Below are positions 35,090 through 42,246 of a stretch of 64,000 nucleotides of DNA, piece by piece. The first letter of the stretch is position 1. Each line of letters begins with the position of its first letter. Under the pieces are notes generated by a model, which was not told where the DNA came from, did no database searches, and worked only from the letters and a program-made list of their open reading frames with translations. Both the position numbers and the translations under genes were made by a program. The DNA comes from JAICMB01 sp963802915. GTDB lineage: Bacteria > Acidobacteriota > Terriglobia > Bryobacterales > Bryobacteraceae. Location of the stretch: assembly GCA_963802915.1 (NCBI GenBank), contig CAWDKQ010000009.1, positions 434,001 to 498,000 of the forward strand, written 5' to 3'.

Positions 35090-36316
35090 ATGAATCGCAC
35101 CTTAATTATCTCCATAGTCAGCGCGGCTTTTGCGCTCGCGTCTGGCGTCGGGTCCGAAGTGGTCTCGCCCAAAGCGGGCGAATATTTTGTATATTTCGGA
35201 ACTTACACCGGCTTCAAATACATCTTCTTCGGTAAGCCGACCGGAACGAGTCACAGTAAGGGCATCTACGTCGCTCGCTTCCGTCCGGCCACGGGTGAAA
35301 TCACCGAGCCGGAGTTAGCTGCCGAAATCGCTAATCCCTCTTTTATTGCGATTCACCCGAACCATCGCTTCCTGTACTCTGTGATGGAAGATCCCGAGTC
35401 TCTCGGGCCGCCCCTCGACCATTCGTCTTATGTGGCCGCGTTCGCTATCGATCACTCGAACGGCAAATTGACGTTAATTAATAAAGTGGCGGCGGGAGGC
35501 ACCAGCACGTGCTTTCTCTCGATCGATCAATCGGGCAAGTATGTCATGCTTGCAAGCTTCGGAAATGGAAGTGTCTCCGTTGTTCGAATCAACGAGGACG
35601 GTTCATTGGGTCAATTGACCGCCGACATGCAACACATCGGTAAAGGTGTCCATCCCATCTTCCAGACTCAGGCGCATCCGCACTGGATTGGTACTTCTCC
35701 GGACGGTCACTTCGCCATCGTATCGGATATGGGCCTCGACAAGTTATTCATTTACCACTTCGACCCCGAACAAGGAACCTTATCGCCGGATCGGCCCCCC
35801 TTTGTCACGACCCGGCCCGGAGGCGGCCCTCGCCATTTCACTTTTCACCCTAACGGAAAATTTGCTTATGTCCTAACCGAAATGGGAGGGGTCGTAACGG
35901 CATATTCCTGGGATGCCTCACTCGGCGCGCTTAACCAGATCCAGGAAGTGGAAACCGTTCCAAAGGGCTTCAGCGGCTCAAACCACAGCGGGGAGTTGAC
36001 CATCGATCCCACTGGGAATTTCCTCTACGAGTCGAATCGCCGCAGGGTCGACACGGTATGGGGACCCGACACGATCGGTGTGTTTTCCATCGACCACAAT
36101 AAGGGAACTCTCACGCCGGTGGAGCAGGTACCCTCCCCCGGGATGCCTCGCAGTTTTGGCATCGATCCGACTGGTTCGTATCTTTTGGCGGGAGGTGAAA
36201 TCTCAGATAAAGTAACGCTCTTCCGCATCGACCCGCAAAGCGGCCGTCTAACAGCCACGGGCAAGAGTCTTCGTGTCGATACGCCCGTGTGCTTTCAATT
36301 CGTTGCAGTCGAATGA
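35090..36316 (+). CDS. Exported lactonase-family beta-propeller protein (third paralogue)
   Basis: This 408-residue protein has a signal peptide (LIISIVSAAFALASGVGS) and the blade motifs of the copies at 6315 and 14939: GEYFVYFGTYTGFKY, HPNHRFLYSVMED, HPHWIGTSPDGHF, GPRHFTFHPNGKFAYV and DPTGSYLLAGGE. It differs in some positions the other two share (AHPHWIGTSPD where they have GPHAHSIDVSPD), so it is the most diverged of the three. It sits upstream of the GntR regulator and downstream of a solute-binding protein, suggesting a sugar-lactone substrate here. Confidence 0.87.
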   Translation: MNRTLIISIVSAAFALASGVGSEVVSPKAGEYFVYFGTYTGFKYIFFGKPTGTSHSKGIYVARFRPATGEITEPELAAEIANPSFIAIHPNHRFLYSVMEDPESLGPPLDHSSYVAAFAIDHSNGKLTLINKVAAGGTSTCFLSIDQSGKYVMLASFGNGSVSVVRINEDGSLGQLTADMQHIGKGVHPIFQTQAHPHWIGTSPDGHFAIVSDMGLDKLFIYHFDPEQGTLSPDRPPFVTTRPGGGPRHFTFHPNGKFAYVLTEMGGVVTAYSWDASLGALNQIQEVETVPKGFSGSNHSGELTIDPTGNFLYESNRRRVDTVWGPDTIGVFSIDHNKGTLTPVEQVPSPGMPRSFGIDPTGSYLLAGGEISDKVTLFRIDPQSGRLTATGKSLRVDTPVCFQFVAVE

Positions 36317-36329
36317 AGACTGGGCCGTG

Positions 36330-36345
36330 ATACAATAGGTTGTAT
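36330..36345. promoter_or_regulatory. Palindrome ATACAA-TAGG-TTGTAT before the GntR gene
   Basis: A perfect 6-bp inverted repeat lies 50 bp upstream of the GntR start and overlaps a TACAAT that could serve as a -10. FadR-type GntR proteins bind short palindromes of this size, so autoregulation is likely. Confidence 0.5.
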
Positions 36346-36395
36346 TCTTCCCGTTGTGTTTTTGACACGGCGGCCGTTTCGCTGAGGTGTAGGTT

Positions 36396-37172
36396 TTGAT
36401 CAAACGGCAGACAATTACTTCGCAAGTGATCGATTATGTGCTCGATCTTATCAAAAAAGGTCAAGTAAAGCCGGGAGAGCGCCTGCCTACCGAAAAACAG
36501 CTTACCGAAAGTCTTCAAGTGAGCCGGACATGTGTTCGGGAAGCGATCAAGTCTCTAGAATCCCTCCAGGTGGTCCGCGTCCGTCCCAGAGTAGGCGCTA
36601 TTGTGCTGGAGCCTTCGCCGAACGCACTGATCAGCGCCGAACATCTTTCCGCATCCGCGTACATACACCAACCTGATGTTCTTGTAGAATTCCGCAAGGT
36701 TCTCGAGGTCGGACTGGCGGGATTGGCCGCCGAAAAAAGGACCGAAGAAGATCTGAAGGCGCTGAAAGAAGCAATCGAAGAACACCACCGGGCAATACAG
36801 ACCGATCGGATTATTCATCCCGCCGATCTCAAGTTCCACAAGGCGATCGCCGAAGCTACTAAGAACCCGATCGCCATAATGGTGATGCAGACCATTTCAG
36901 ACACCTTCGTCGAGAGAAGCCGTCGAATCAATCAGGTCCCCGGAATCTCAGAGGAAGGACTGTCGGAACACAATAAGATTTATCGTGCGATCAAGGAGGG
37001 CAATCCGGAGAAGGCCCGCCACGCAATGTTGCATCACATCGAGACCCAGGAGCGCAATGCGCGGATCCTCCGCTCTACGAGTAACGGGCAGAAAGTTGTG
37101 GAGGCTCCAGCGGAGGAAATACCTTCAACATCTGGTGTCAATGGGCCTGCGGTCGTATTGCGAGCAGAATAG
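36396..37172 (+). CDS. FadR-type GntR-family regulator (FCD domain)
   Basis: The start is a TTG preceded by GAGGTGTAGG. The 258-residue protein has a winged helix (residues 8-75: VIDYVLDLIKKGQVKPGERL, then LPTEKQLTESLQVSRTCVRE and AIKSLESLQVVRVRPRVG) and a C-terminal all-helical FCD effector domain in which FRKVLEVGLAGLAAE, DLKFHKAIAEATKNP and SEHNKIYRAIKEGNPEKARH supply the metal-binding histidine set. Such regulators answer to sugar acids or other carboxylates. Its gene follows a lactonase and is preceded by a palindrome. Confidence 0.92.
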   Translation: MIKRQTITSQVIDYVLDLIKKGQVKPGERLPTEKQLTESLQVSRTCVREAIKSLESLQVVRVRPRVGAIVLEPSPNALISAEHLSASAYIHQPDVLVEFRKVLEVGLAGLAAEKRTEEDLKALKEAIEEHHRAIQTDRIIHPADLKFHKAIAEATKNPIAIMVMQTISDTFVERSRRINQVPGISEEGLSEHNKIYRAIKEGNPEKARHAMLHHIETQERNARILRSTSNGQKVVEAPAEEIPSTSGVNGPAVVLRAE

Positions 37173-37860
37173 CATCCGGGTTCAAGACGAGAATCCGTGT
37201 CAGCGTAAGAAACTGGCCAAAGCTTTCGCATCGACAACGGACCGTGAGTATGGCGAACCCAACTCGCCTAATTGAGGTTCTTCTGGACACTCCCGGGACC
37301 GGAACAACTCCGGCCAGCAATTACTCGACGCTGGCGAAGTCAATCGTCAGCCTCGTGGCCTTGAGTCAAACGCCTGAGGGCAGTCCTTTCGGACGACAAA
37401 TGCTAAAGATCGGCTGGAACTTCGATTGGGAACTGCGCGGCCGCCCGATGCGGCGCAAAATGGTTTCCGGATCGCCATCTGTTTCAGGGTTCAAACGAGT
37501 CTCACCTTGTTGAGCAAGATCGTGTTCCGTCCTGATAGCCACCGAACTGCCGCATCAGATCGTCGCTCGGCGACGACGCAGTCCGAATAGCCTCTCGCAC
37601 ATCGCATGATCAGATGATCGGACGCGGAGAGGGTCGACAGGATTGCAGGGATGTTCAGCAACCATCGAGGTTCAGCGGCACCTATTTACAATTTCCCTTC
37701 CTCGCATCGTGTTTGCGCGATCGCGCAATTATCGACAGGGATCCGTCAAAAGAGTTGCTGACTCCAATAACAAATGCACTCGTTTCCGAACGCCTACGCG
37801 CGGGCCTGACGGCGCATAGGATGCATGATACGAACGGGCACGAATCCAAAATGAGAAAAG
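37173..37860. other. Gene-free stretch between the GntR gene and the IS element
   Basis: Nearly 690 bp without a convincing gene. A GTG-initiated frame at 37244-37513 (89 codons) has no ribosome site or recognisable motif. No strong repeats or hairpins were seen. Confidence 0.5.
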
Positions 37861-37868
37861 CCCGTACC
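37861..37868. repeat. Left target-site duplication of the IS21 element
   Basis: CCCGTACC immediately precedes the left inverted repeat and is repeated exactly at 40671-40678 after the right one. Eight bases fits the family range. Confidence 0.75.
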
Positions 37869-37937
37869 CCTCGGGGATCACCTCAAAACCGGCCAATGAG
37901 GATCACTTCAAAACCGGCCAATGGAACTGAGTCAGGA
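37869..37937. repeat. Left terminal repeat array of the IS21 element
   Basis: The tip CCTCGGGGATCACC is followed by two CAAAACCGGCCAATG units (37884-37898 and 37909-37923) and AACTGAGTCAGGA (37925-37937). Such subterminal multiple repeats are transposase binding sites in IS21 elements. Confidence 0.8.
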
Positions 37938-38215
37938 CAAGCTCATTTATACCTTGTCCGGACAGCCAGTGACAACGGGTTTTCCGCAGCGGGAATGACC
38001 GGACATATACTAACGAATACCTGGGCGGAAGACAGGGCACCGCAGGGATGCGACCCGAGCGCCGACCCAGAGGCTGGAATGGCTGGGCGGCGTCCGAGTC
38101 GCCCGCCAGGCTTTTGAGCCATTCTGGCGCGAAAGCGATAAATCCCGGGAGCGCGAGGGCAGAGTCCTCGCAGTAAAGAAGCCTCCTTCCTTATTTCTTG
38201 AGTTCTCATCTGAGA

Positions 38216-38962
38216 TCACTCCGCAGCCGGCAACGCAGTCTTGGTGCGCCAACTGCGCGGCCCGCACTTCAGCACGTGTCCGTGATGCAGCAGGCGGTCG
38301 AGCATGGAACTGACAGCGGCATTGTCGCCGAGCAGTTTGCCCCAGTCTTCTACGGGCCGATTCGATGTGAGAAGCGTGCTGGCACGCTCATAACGCCGCA
38401 TCACGATTTCTAGCAAATCCTCGGCGGCGGTATGCGGAAGTTTGCGCATGCCGAAGTCGTCGACAATGAGCAGCGGGACCGATGCAATCGACTCCATGTA
38501 CTGCTTGCGCGTACCGTCCACAACGGCGTCGGCGAGTTCTTCGAGCAGCAGGTGTGTTTCGCGATACAGCACGCGGTGGCCTTGTTGAATGGCAGCGTGG
38601 CCGATGGCTTGCGCAAGATGACTCTTGCCAGTGCCGCCGGGACCGAGGAAGAGCGCATCTTCGCGGCGTGTAATGAAAGCGCCGGTCGCGAGATCAAAAA
38701 CGAGACTACGATTCATCTTGGGATTAAAAGTGAAGTCGAAGTTGTCTAGAGTTTTGTGGGCGTCTCGAAAGCCGGCTTGCTTGCGGCGGCGATCCAGCAG
38801 GCGGTCGGAACGGCGCGTGAGTTCATCCGAGATCAGGCACGAGATCAGATCCAGCGTCGGCATCGCTTCCGCCTGTGCTTGCTTGAGACGGGTTTCGAGC
38901 ACGGCAGCCATGCCGCCTAAACGGAGCTGGCCGAGTGCGCGTTGTAGTTCAATCAGATTCAT
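38216..38962 (-). CDS. istB: IS21 family helper ATPase
   Basis: The 248-residue AAA+ protein has a Walker A GPGGTGKSHLA near residue 107, Walker B SVPLLIVDDFGM near 167, and a sensor region STLLTSNRPVEDWG near 195. IstB stimulates target-DNA capture by the transposase. The ATG overlaps the istA stop by 4 nt. The roughly 280 bp between its stop and the left end of the element has no gene. Confidence 0.96.
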   Translation of the reverse strand: MNLIELQRALGQLRLGGMAAVLETRLKQAQAEAMPTLDLISCLISDELTRRSDRLLDRRRKQAGFRDAHKTLDNFDFTFNPKMNRSLVFDLATGAFITRREDALFLGPGGTGKSHLAQAIGHAAIQQGHRVLYRETHLLLEELADAVVDGTRKQYMESIASVPLLIVDDFGMRKLPHTAAEDLLEIVMRRYERASTLLTSNRPVEDWGKLLGDNAAVSSMLDRLLHHGHVLKCGPRSWRTKTALPAAE

Positions 38963-40569
38963 TCCGGATTTCCCTCCAGGTTGGTTTCAGACTGCGATTG
39001 AGTTCGCTGTTCGATGACGTCGCGATACAGCGTGAGTTGGCGAATCAACGGATCGACCTGCCGTAGCGAGAGTGGCGCTGGTCCTTTGCGTTCGAGATAG
39101 CGGCGGACGAAATGGTATTCGTAGACTTCGAAGGAAAGCGCGGCCGAACAAGCATCGTCCACTGCCGCGGCGCCGTATTTCTTGGCGAGAGAGAGAACCC
39201 CTTGAATGCGGCGCACGGCGGGCTGTCCTTTCTGCGCATACATCGTTTTTGCGAGCACGCCGATAGAATCGCTGGCATTCTCGGCGCGCCGGAGCAGTTG
39301 TTGTGTGGTGAACGGCGTCTTCTTGTGGCGGTCTTCAGCAAGAATGCGATGTGCGCCGCGAGGTTGATGCAAGTGTTCGCGCAGCAGTTGGCCGGTCTTG
39401 GGATCGAGCAAGCGCACGTGCCGTCGATTCCACTGCACGTTGACTCGTCTCCCAATCCAGCCAGGCGGGGCGCTATAGTAGGCGGCTTCCACTTCGACGC
39501 AGCCATCCATGTGCACCGCGCGTTCACCGTATTGGTAATAGCGGAATGGCTCGACGGGAAGCGGCAACAGCGCAGGTTTCTCTTCTGAGAACATCGCCGC
39601 AACCTGGCGTTTGGTAGTGCCATGAATGCGGGTGTCGGCCCAATGTTCCTCCCATCGATCCAGGTAGCTTTGCGCTTCTTCGATGGTTTCGAAGCGCTTT
39701 CCTTTTAGCGGTGTCTTCTGCGCATGACCAACGCTGGACTCGACCTTGCCTTTGCGATCCGGATCTTTGATGCGGCAGGGCAGCGCCACGGCGTGGTAAT
39801 GCGCCAGCATGTCGCGATAGAGCGGGTTGATGGTGGGATCGTAGATGTCCGGCTTCAACACACCTTCGCGCAGATTGTCGAGGATGAGAACGCGTGGCAC
39901 GCCGCCGATTCGGGCAAACGCCGTCTCGTGCAACTCGGCCCAGGTTCGCGTGCTGGAACTGAAGACGATCAGCCGGACACACTTGCGGCTATAGCCGAGC
40001 GTCAACACAAACAAGCGGGTGCGGCGGTAACGGCCGGATTGGGGATCGCGAACCATGGGGCCTTCGCCGTAGTCGACCTGCGCTTCTTCGCCGGGCGCCG
40101 TGACGATGACGGCGCAGGGTTGTTTTTCCGGCGAGCCATGGAGCTTGTTGATGAAGCGTTTGACGCTCTGATATCCGCCGGTAAAGCCGTGGTCGTCAAC
40201 CAGATCCTGCCAGATCCCCTTGGCGTTGCGACCTTGGCTCAGCGCATGCTGGATGAGTTCGCGATAGGGCTCGCTGGTACTTGCCGTCGTGGTTTGCGTC
40301 GGAGGATCGGCGCCAGAGTCGGGGATCACCTCATTGGCCGGTTTTGGGCCGCCAGAGTCGGTGGTCACGCCATTGGCCGGTTTTGAGTCTTGCGCCGCTC
40401 GTTTGCCCCATCCGCCGGGCGGCCGAACCGCAATGGCGGCTGTTCTTAGATATCCGGCCGCAGTTTCACGCCGGACACCGGTTTCTTTTTCGATGCGCCG
40501 CAGCGACCATCCCAGCCGCCCCAACGCGATGACTTCTTGCTTCTTTTTCTCGTTCAAGACGTTGCTCAC
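38959..40569 (-). CDS. istA: IS21 family transposase
   Basis: The 536-residue transposase has an N-terminal helix-turn-helix (LGRLGWSLRRIEKETGVRRE, residues 17-36) and a DDE integrase core: first aspartate in EEAQVDYGEG, second in VLILDNLREG, glutamate in KGKVESSVGHA. A C-terminal beta-barrel domain follows. Between the HTH and the core there is a low-complexity linker with repeated KPANxV and DSG units (residues 60-85), which are encoded by copies of the element's own terminal repeat. Confidence 0.96.
   Translation of the reverse strand: MSNVLNEKKKQEVIALGRLGWSLRRIEKETGVRRETAAGYLRTAAIAVRPPGGWGKRAAQDSKPANGVTTDSGGPKPANEVIPDSGADPPTQTTTASTSEPYRELIQHALSQGRNAKGIWQDLVDDHGFTGGYQSVKRFINKLHGSPEKQPCAVIVTAPGEEAQVDYGEGPMVRDPQSGRYRRTRLFVLTLGYSRKCVRLIVFSSSTRTWAELHETAFARIGGVPRVLILDNLREGVLKPDIYDPTINPLYRDMLAHYHAVALPCRIKDPDRKGKVESSVGHAQKTPLKGKRFETIEEAQSYLDRWEEHWADTRIHGTTKRQVAAMFSEEKPALLPLPVEPFRYYQYGERAVHMDGCVEVEAAYYSAPPGWIGRRVNVQWNRRHVRLLDPKTGQLLREHLHQPRGAHRILAEDRHKKTPFTTQQLLRRAENASDSIGVLAKTMYAQKGQPAVRRIQGVLSLAKKYGAAAVDDACSAALSFEVYEYHFVRRYLERKGPAPLSLRQVDPLIRQLTLYRDVIEQRTQSQSETNLEGNPE
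40321..40385. repeat. Copies of the IS terminal repeat inside istA
   Basis: Two exact CATTGGCCGGTTTTG copies (40332-40346, 40371-40385), the first preceded by GGGGATCACCT, match the units at the element's ends. They are in the same orientation as the right end and encode the KPAN repeats of the transposase linker. Confidence 0.85.
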
Positions 40570-40600
40570 ATCGACGGAGAATACTCTCCGTCAGTCAACG

Positions 40601-40670
40601 TCCTGACTCAGTTTTTCATTGGCCGGTTTTCAGGTGATCCCGTATGGCCGGTTTTGGGTGATCCCCGAGG
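40601..40670. repeat. Right terminal repeat array of the IS21 element
   Basis: TCCTGACTCAGTT (40601-40613), CATTGGCCGGTTTT (40617-40630), TATGGCCGGTTTTG (40643-40656) and the tip GGGTGATCCCCGAGG (40656-40670) mirror the left end in inverse orientation. Confidence 0.8.
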
Positions 40671-40678
40671 CCCGTACC
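40671..40678. repeat. Right target-site duplication of the IS21 element
   Basis: CCCGTACC directly after the right inverted repeat, identical to 37861-37868. Confidence 0.75.
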
Positions 40679-40826
40679 TGCGGATATGAGACGTCTGGTT
40701 TGCAAACCGCATACTGTAAGGGACTCGTGAGCGCACATTGCGGCCAGCGGATAGCATTTCTAGAAGCGGTGATCACCGCAACGCTGGAGAATCGCCACGT
40801 GCGCTCGATCCAATGACCCGCCGCTC

Positions 40827-41786
40827 TTAAGAAGCCGTGGAGGGCTGCCGCAAAGGCAGACTCCATTCGAGCGCACGATCGAGACCCGAAGGCGGCTTGT
40901 AGCTCTTTCGCACCGCTTCAATTTTCTCACCGCGCACATCGATTTTTGCTATGTCGTAATTGCCGACTCCGGCCTTGTCGAGGTACTGCAAGTAGCCCAA
41001 CCAGGCGGGGTTCATGCCCATAATCTCGACGGCGACGCGATCGGCGGCGATGTAATCCATCGAAGCGATTGCGACACGGGACGGTACCGCGACTCCGTCG
41101 ACGGGGCCTTCGCCTTCCATGCCTTCATATCCGTCAAGAACGGTCGCTCCCCAGTTCGACGACACTTTCTGGGCGACGAGCATGAGGTTGTAATTCATTT
41201 GCTGAGCGCCACTGTCTCCGGGAACGCCTTTCGCGCGGAAGCCGCCGTGGATTTTGGATTTATCGCTCCATTGAGGACCTTTCGGACCGCTGCGTAGCGC
41301 GACGCCCACCGTCATATTCTTGACCGAAGCAGTGACAACCGCAAACACGTGCGTTTTCGGAATGGAAGCATTAATAACGAAGGCATCGGGGTCCATTACC
41401 CTGGCGGCAATCCGGATTGGGTTGGCGTGAAGGTTGTAGTCGACGATGGCCATGGGGACGTAACGGTCGTCGAGATTCAGATCGACGAGGCTCACTTTCT
41501 GGGACTTAGCTTCCTTGACGACATCGTTGTATTTCCAATTCTCGAAGCAGTTCATGGTGTCAAATGCGGCCGACTCGGCGATCACGACGGGCCCTTTGAA
41601 ACGGGGCGCCAGATAATCGAGAATGCCAAGGAGGGCATCGGGATGAGTAACGGCGATCTTCACCAGCGGGGCTGTAAGGTTCGGTTTGATAAGAACATAC
41701 TTTTTCCGGCGTAAGGCTGGTTTTAACTCCGCGTCGATCGCCATCAGTGCTTCGTAGACGTTCTTGCGGCGGTCTTCGCCATGCAC
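40827..41786 (-). CDS. DUF362 protein, cut from its Tat leader by an in-frame amber codon
   Basis: The 319-residue frame from GTG at 41786 contains the DUF362 core: KKYVLIKPNLTAPLV near 30, GPVVIAESAAFDTMNCFENW near 65, AFVINASIPKTHVFAVVTAS near 135 with KNMTVGVALR, and SMDYIAADRVAVEIMGMNPA near 235. Upstream in the same frame, beyond a TAG at 41807-41805, the sequence continues as a Tat leader from 41963. The full gene would therefore be about 378 codons. As it stands the core can only be made by re-initiation at the GTG, which has no clear ribosome site, or by readthrough. It follows the GH9 gene by about 34 nt in the same direction. Confidence 0.75.
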   Translation of the reverse strand: MHGEDRRKNVYEALMAIDAELKPALRRKKYVLIKPNLTAPLVKIAVTHPDALLGILDYLAPRFKGPVVIAESAAFDTMNCFENWKYNDVVKEAKSQKVSLVDLNLDDRYVPMAIVDYNLHANPIRIAARVMDPDAFVINASIPKTHVFAVVTASVKNMTVGVALRSGPKGPQWSDKSKIHGGFRAKGVPGDSGAQQMNYNLMLVAQKVSSNWGATVLDGYEGMEGEGPVDGVAVPSRVAIASMDYIAADRVAVEIMGMNPAWLGYLQYLDKAGVGNYDIAKIDVRGEKIEAVRKSYKPPSGLDRALEWSLPLRQPSTAS

Positions 41787-41804
41787 AAGGCTGACGGTCG
41801 AGCG

Positions 41805-41963
41805 CTAGGGGTTCGGGACAGTAAAAGGGACCTCCGGACCAAGCTTCAAAACCGGCTTCGGAGTTGGCGTCTCTGTCTGGGACAGCAGAGTTGAAGCGCC
41901 TGCGAGACCAACGGCTCCGGCGCCAGCAAACTGCATTAAATTACGACGAGAAAAACCAGTCAT
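41805..41963 (-). pseudogene. Detached Tat leader of the DUF362 gene
   Basis: ATG at 41963 opens 52 codons (MTGFSRRNLMQFAGAGAVGL then AGASTLLSQ) ending at TAG (41805-41807). It is a complete twin-arginine signal plus linker, in frame with the DUF362 core downstream. One substitution (for example CAG to TAG) explains the break. Confidence 0.75.
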
Positions 41964-41996
41964 ATATAAACCTTGCTAAACCATTCGAAGGGAGCA

Positions 41997-42246
41997 TTAG
42001 CGCTCCCAGGACGCGCCCCAGATCTCTTTGCGCGCCGCGAGGTTGTTGTCAGGAATTATCACGGCGACCCAGGGCGTCGTGGACGAAGCGATTTGGCAAT
42101 GCCATTCCAGCGTGCCCGGCTGATCAAGCTTCAGAGCCAGATGCTTTTCCACGCCTATGATGTTCAAGTTGTCAGTTCGTATGTTGAAAACGTGGGCGCC
42201 AGCGCCCCGCGCTGTTACTCGGATGGTCAATTCTCCAGCGCGCTTC
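41997..42246 (-). pseudogene. Displaced C-terminal domain of the GH9 enzyme
   Basis: In a different frame from the main GH9 gene, this segment encodes AGELTIRVTARGAGAHVFNI, then TDNLNIIG and TPWVAVIIPDNNLAARKE, ending WGASWER. This matches the ends of the GH9 paralogues at 50603 and 58696 (TPWVAVVVPD...AAWER). The frame switch lies at a GCGCGC tract (42238-42243); adding back one GC dinucleotide restores SKEARAGELTIR and a continuous gene. Confidence 0.8.

Larger units (their letters stand above)
37869..40670. mobile_element. Complete IS21-family insertion sequence
   Basis: The element spans about 2.8 kb and carries istA and istB on the minus strand in the usual overlapping order. Terminal inverted repeats begin CCTCGGGGATCACC on the left and, read inward, CCTCGGGGATCACCC on the right. 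Each end has two copies of a 15-base CAAAACCGGCCAATG-type unit and an AACTGAGTCAGGA box. An 8-bp direct repeat flanks it, and both genes are intact, so it could be active or recently so. It lies between the GntR gene and the split DUF362 gene without disrupting either. Confidence 0.9.

Noticed and set aside
37244..37513. Possible 89-codon gene before the IS element
   Set aside because: No ribosome site, no recognisable motif, and composition not clearly coding.
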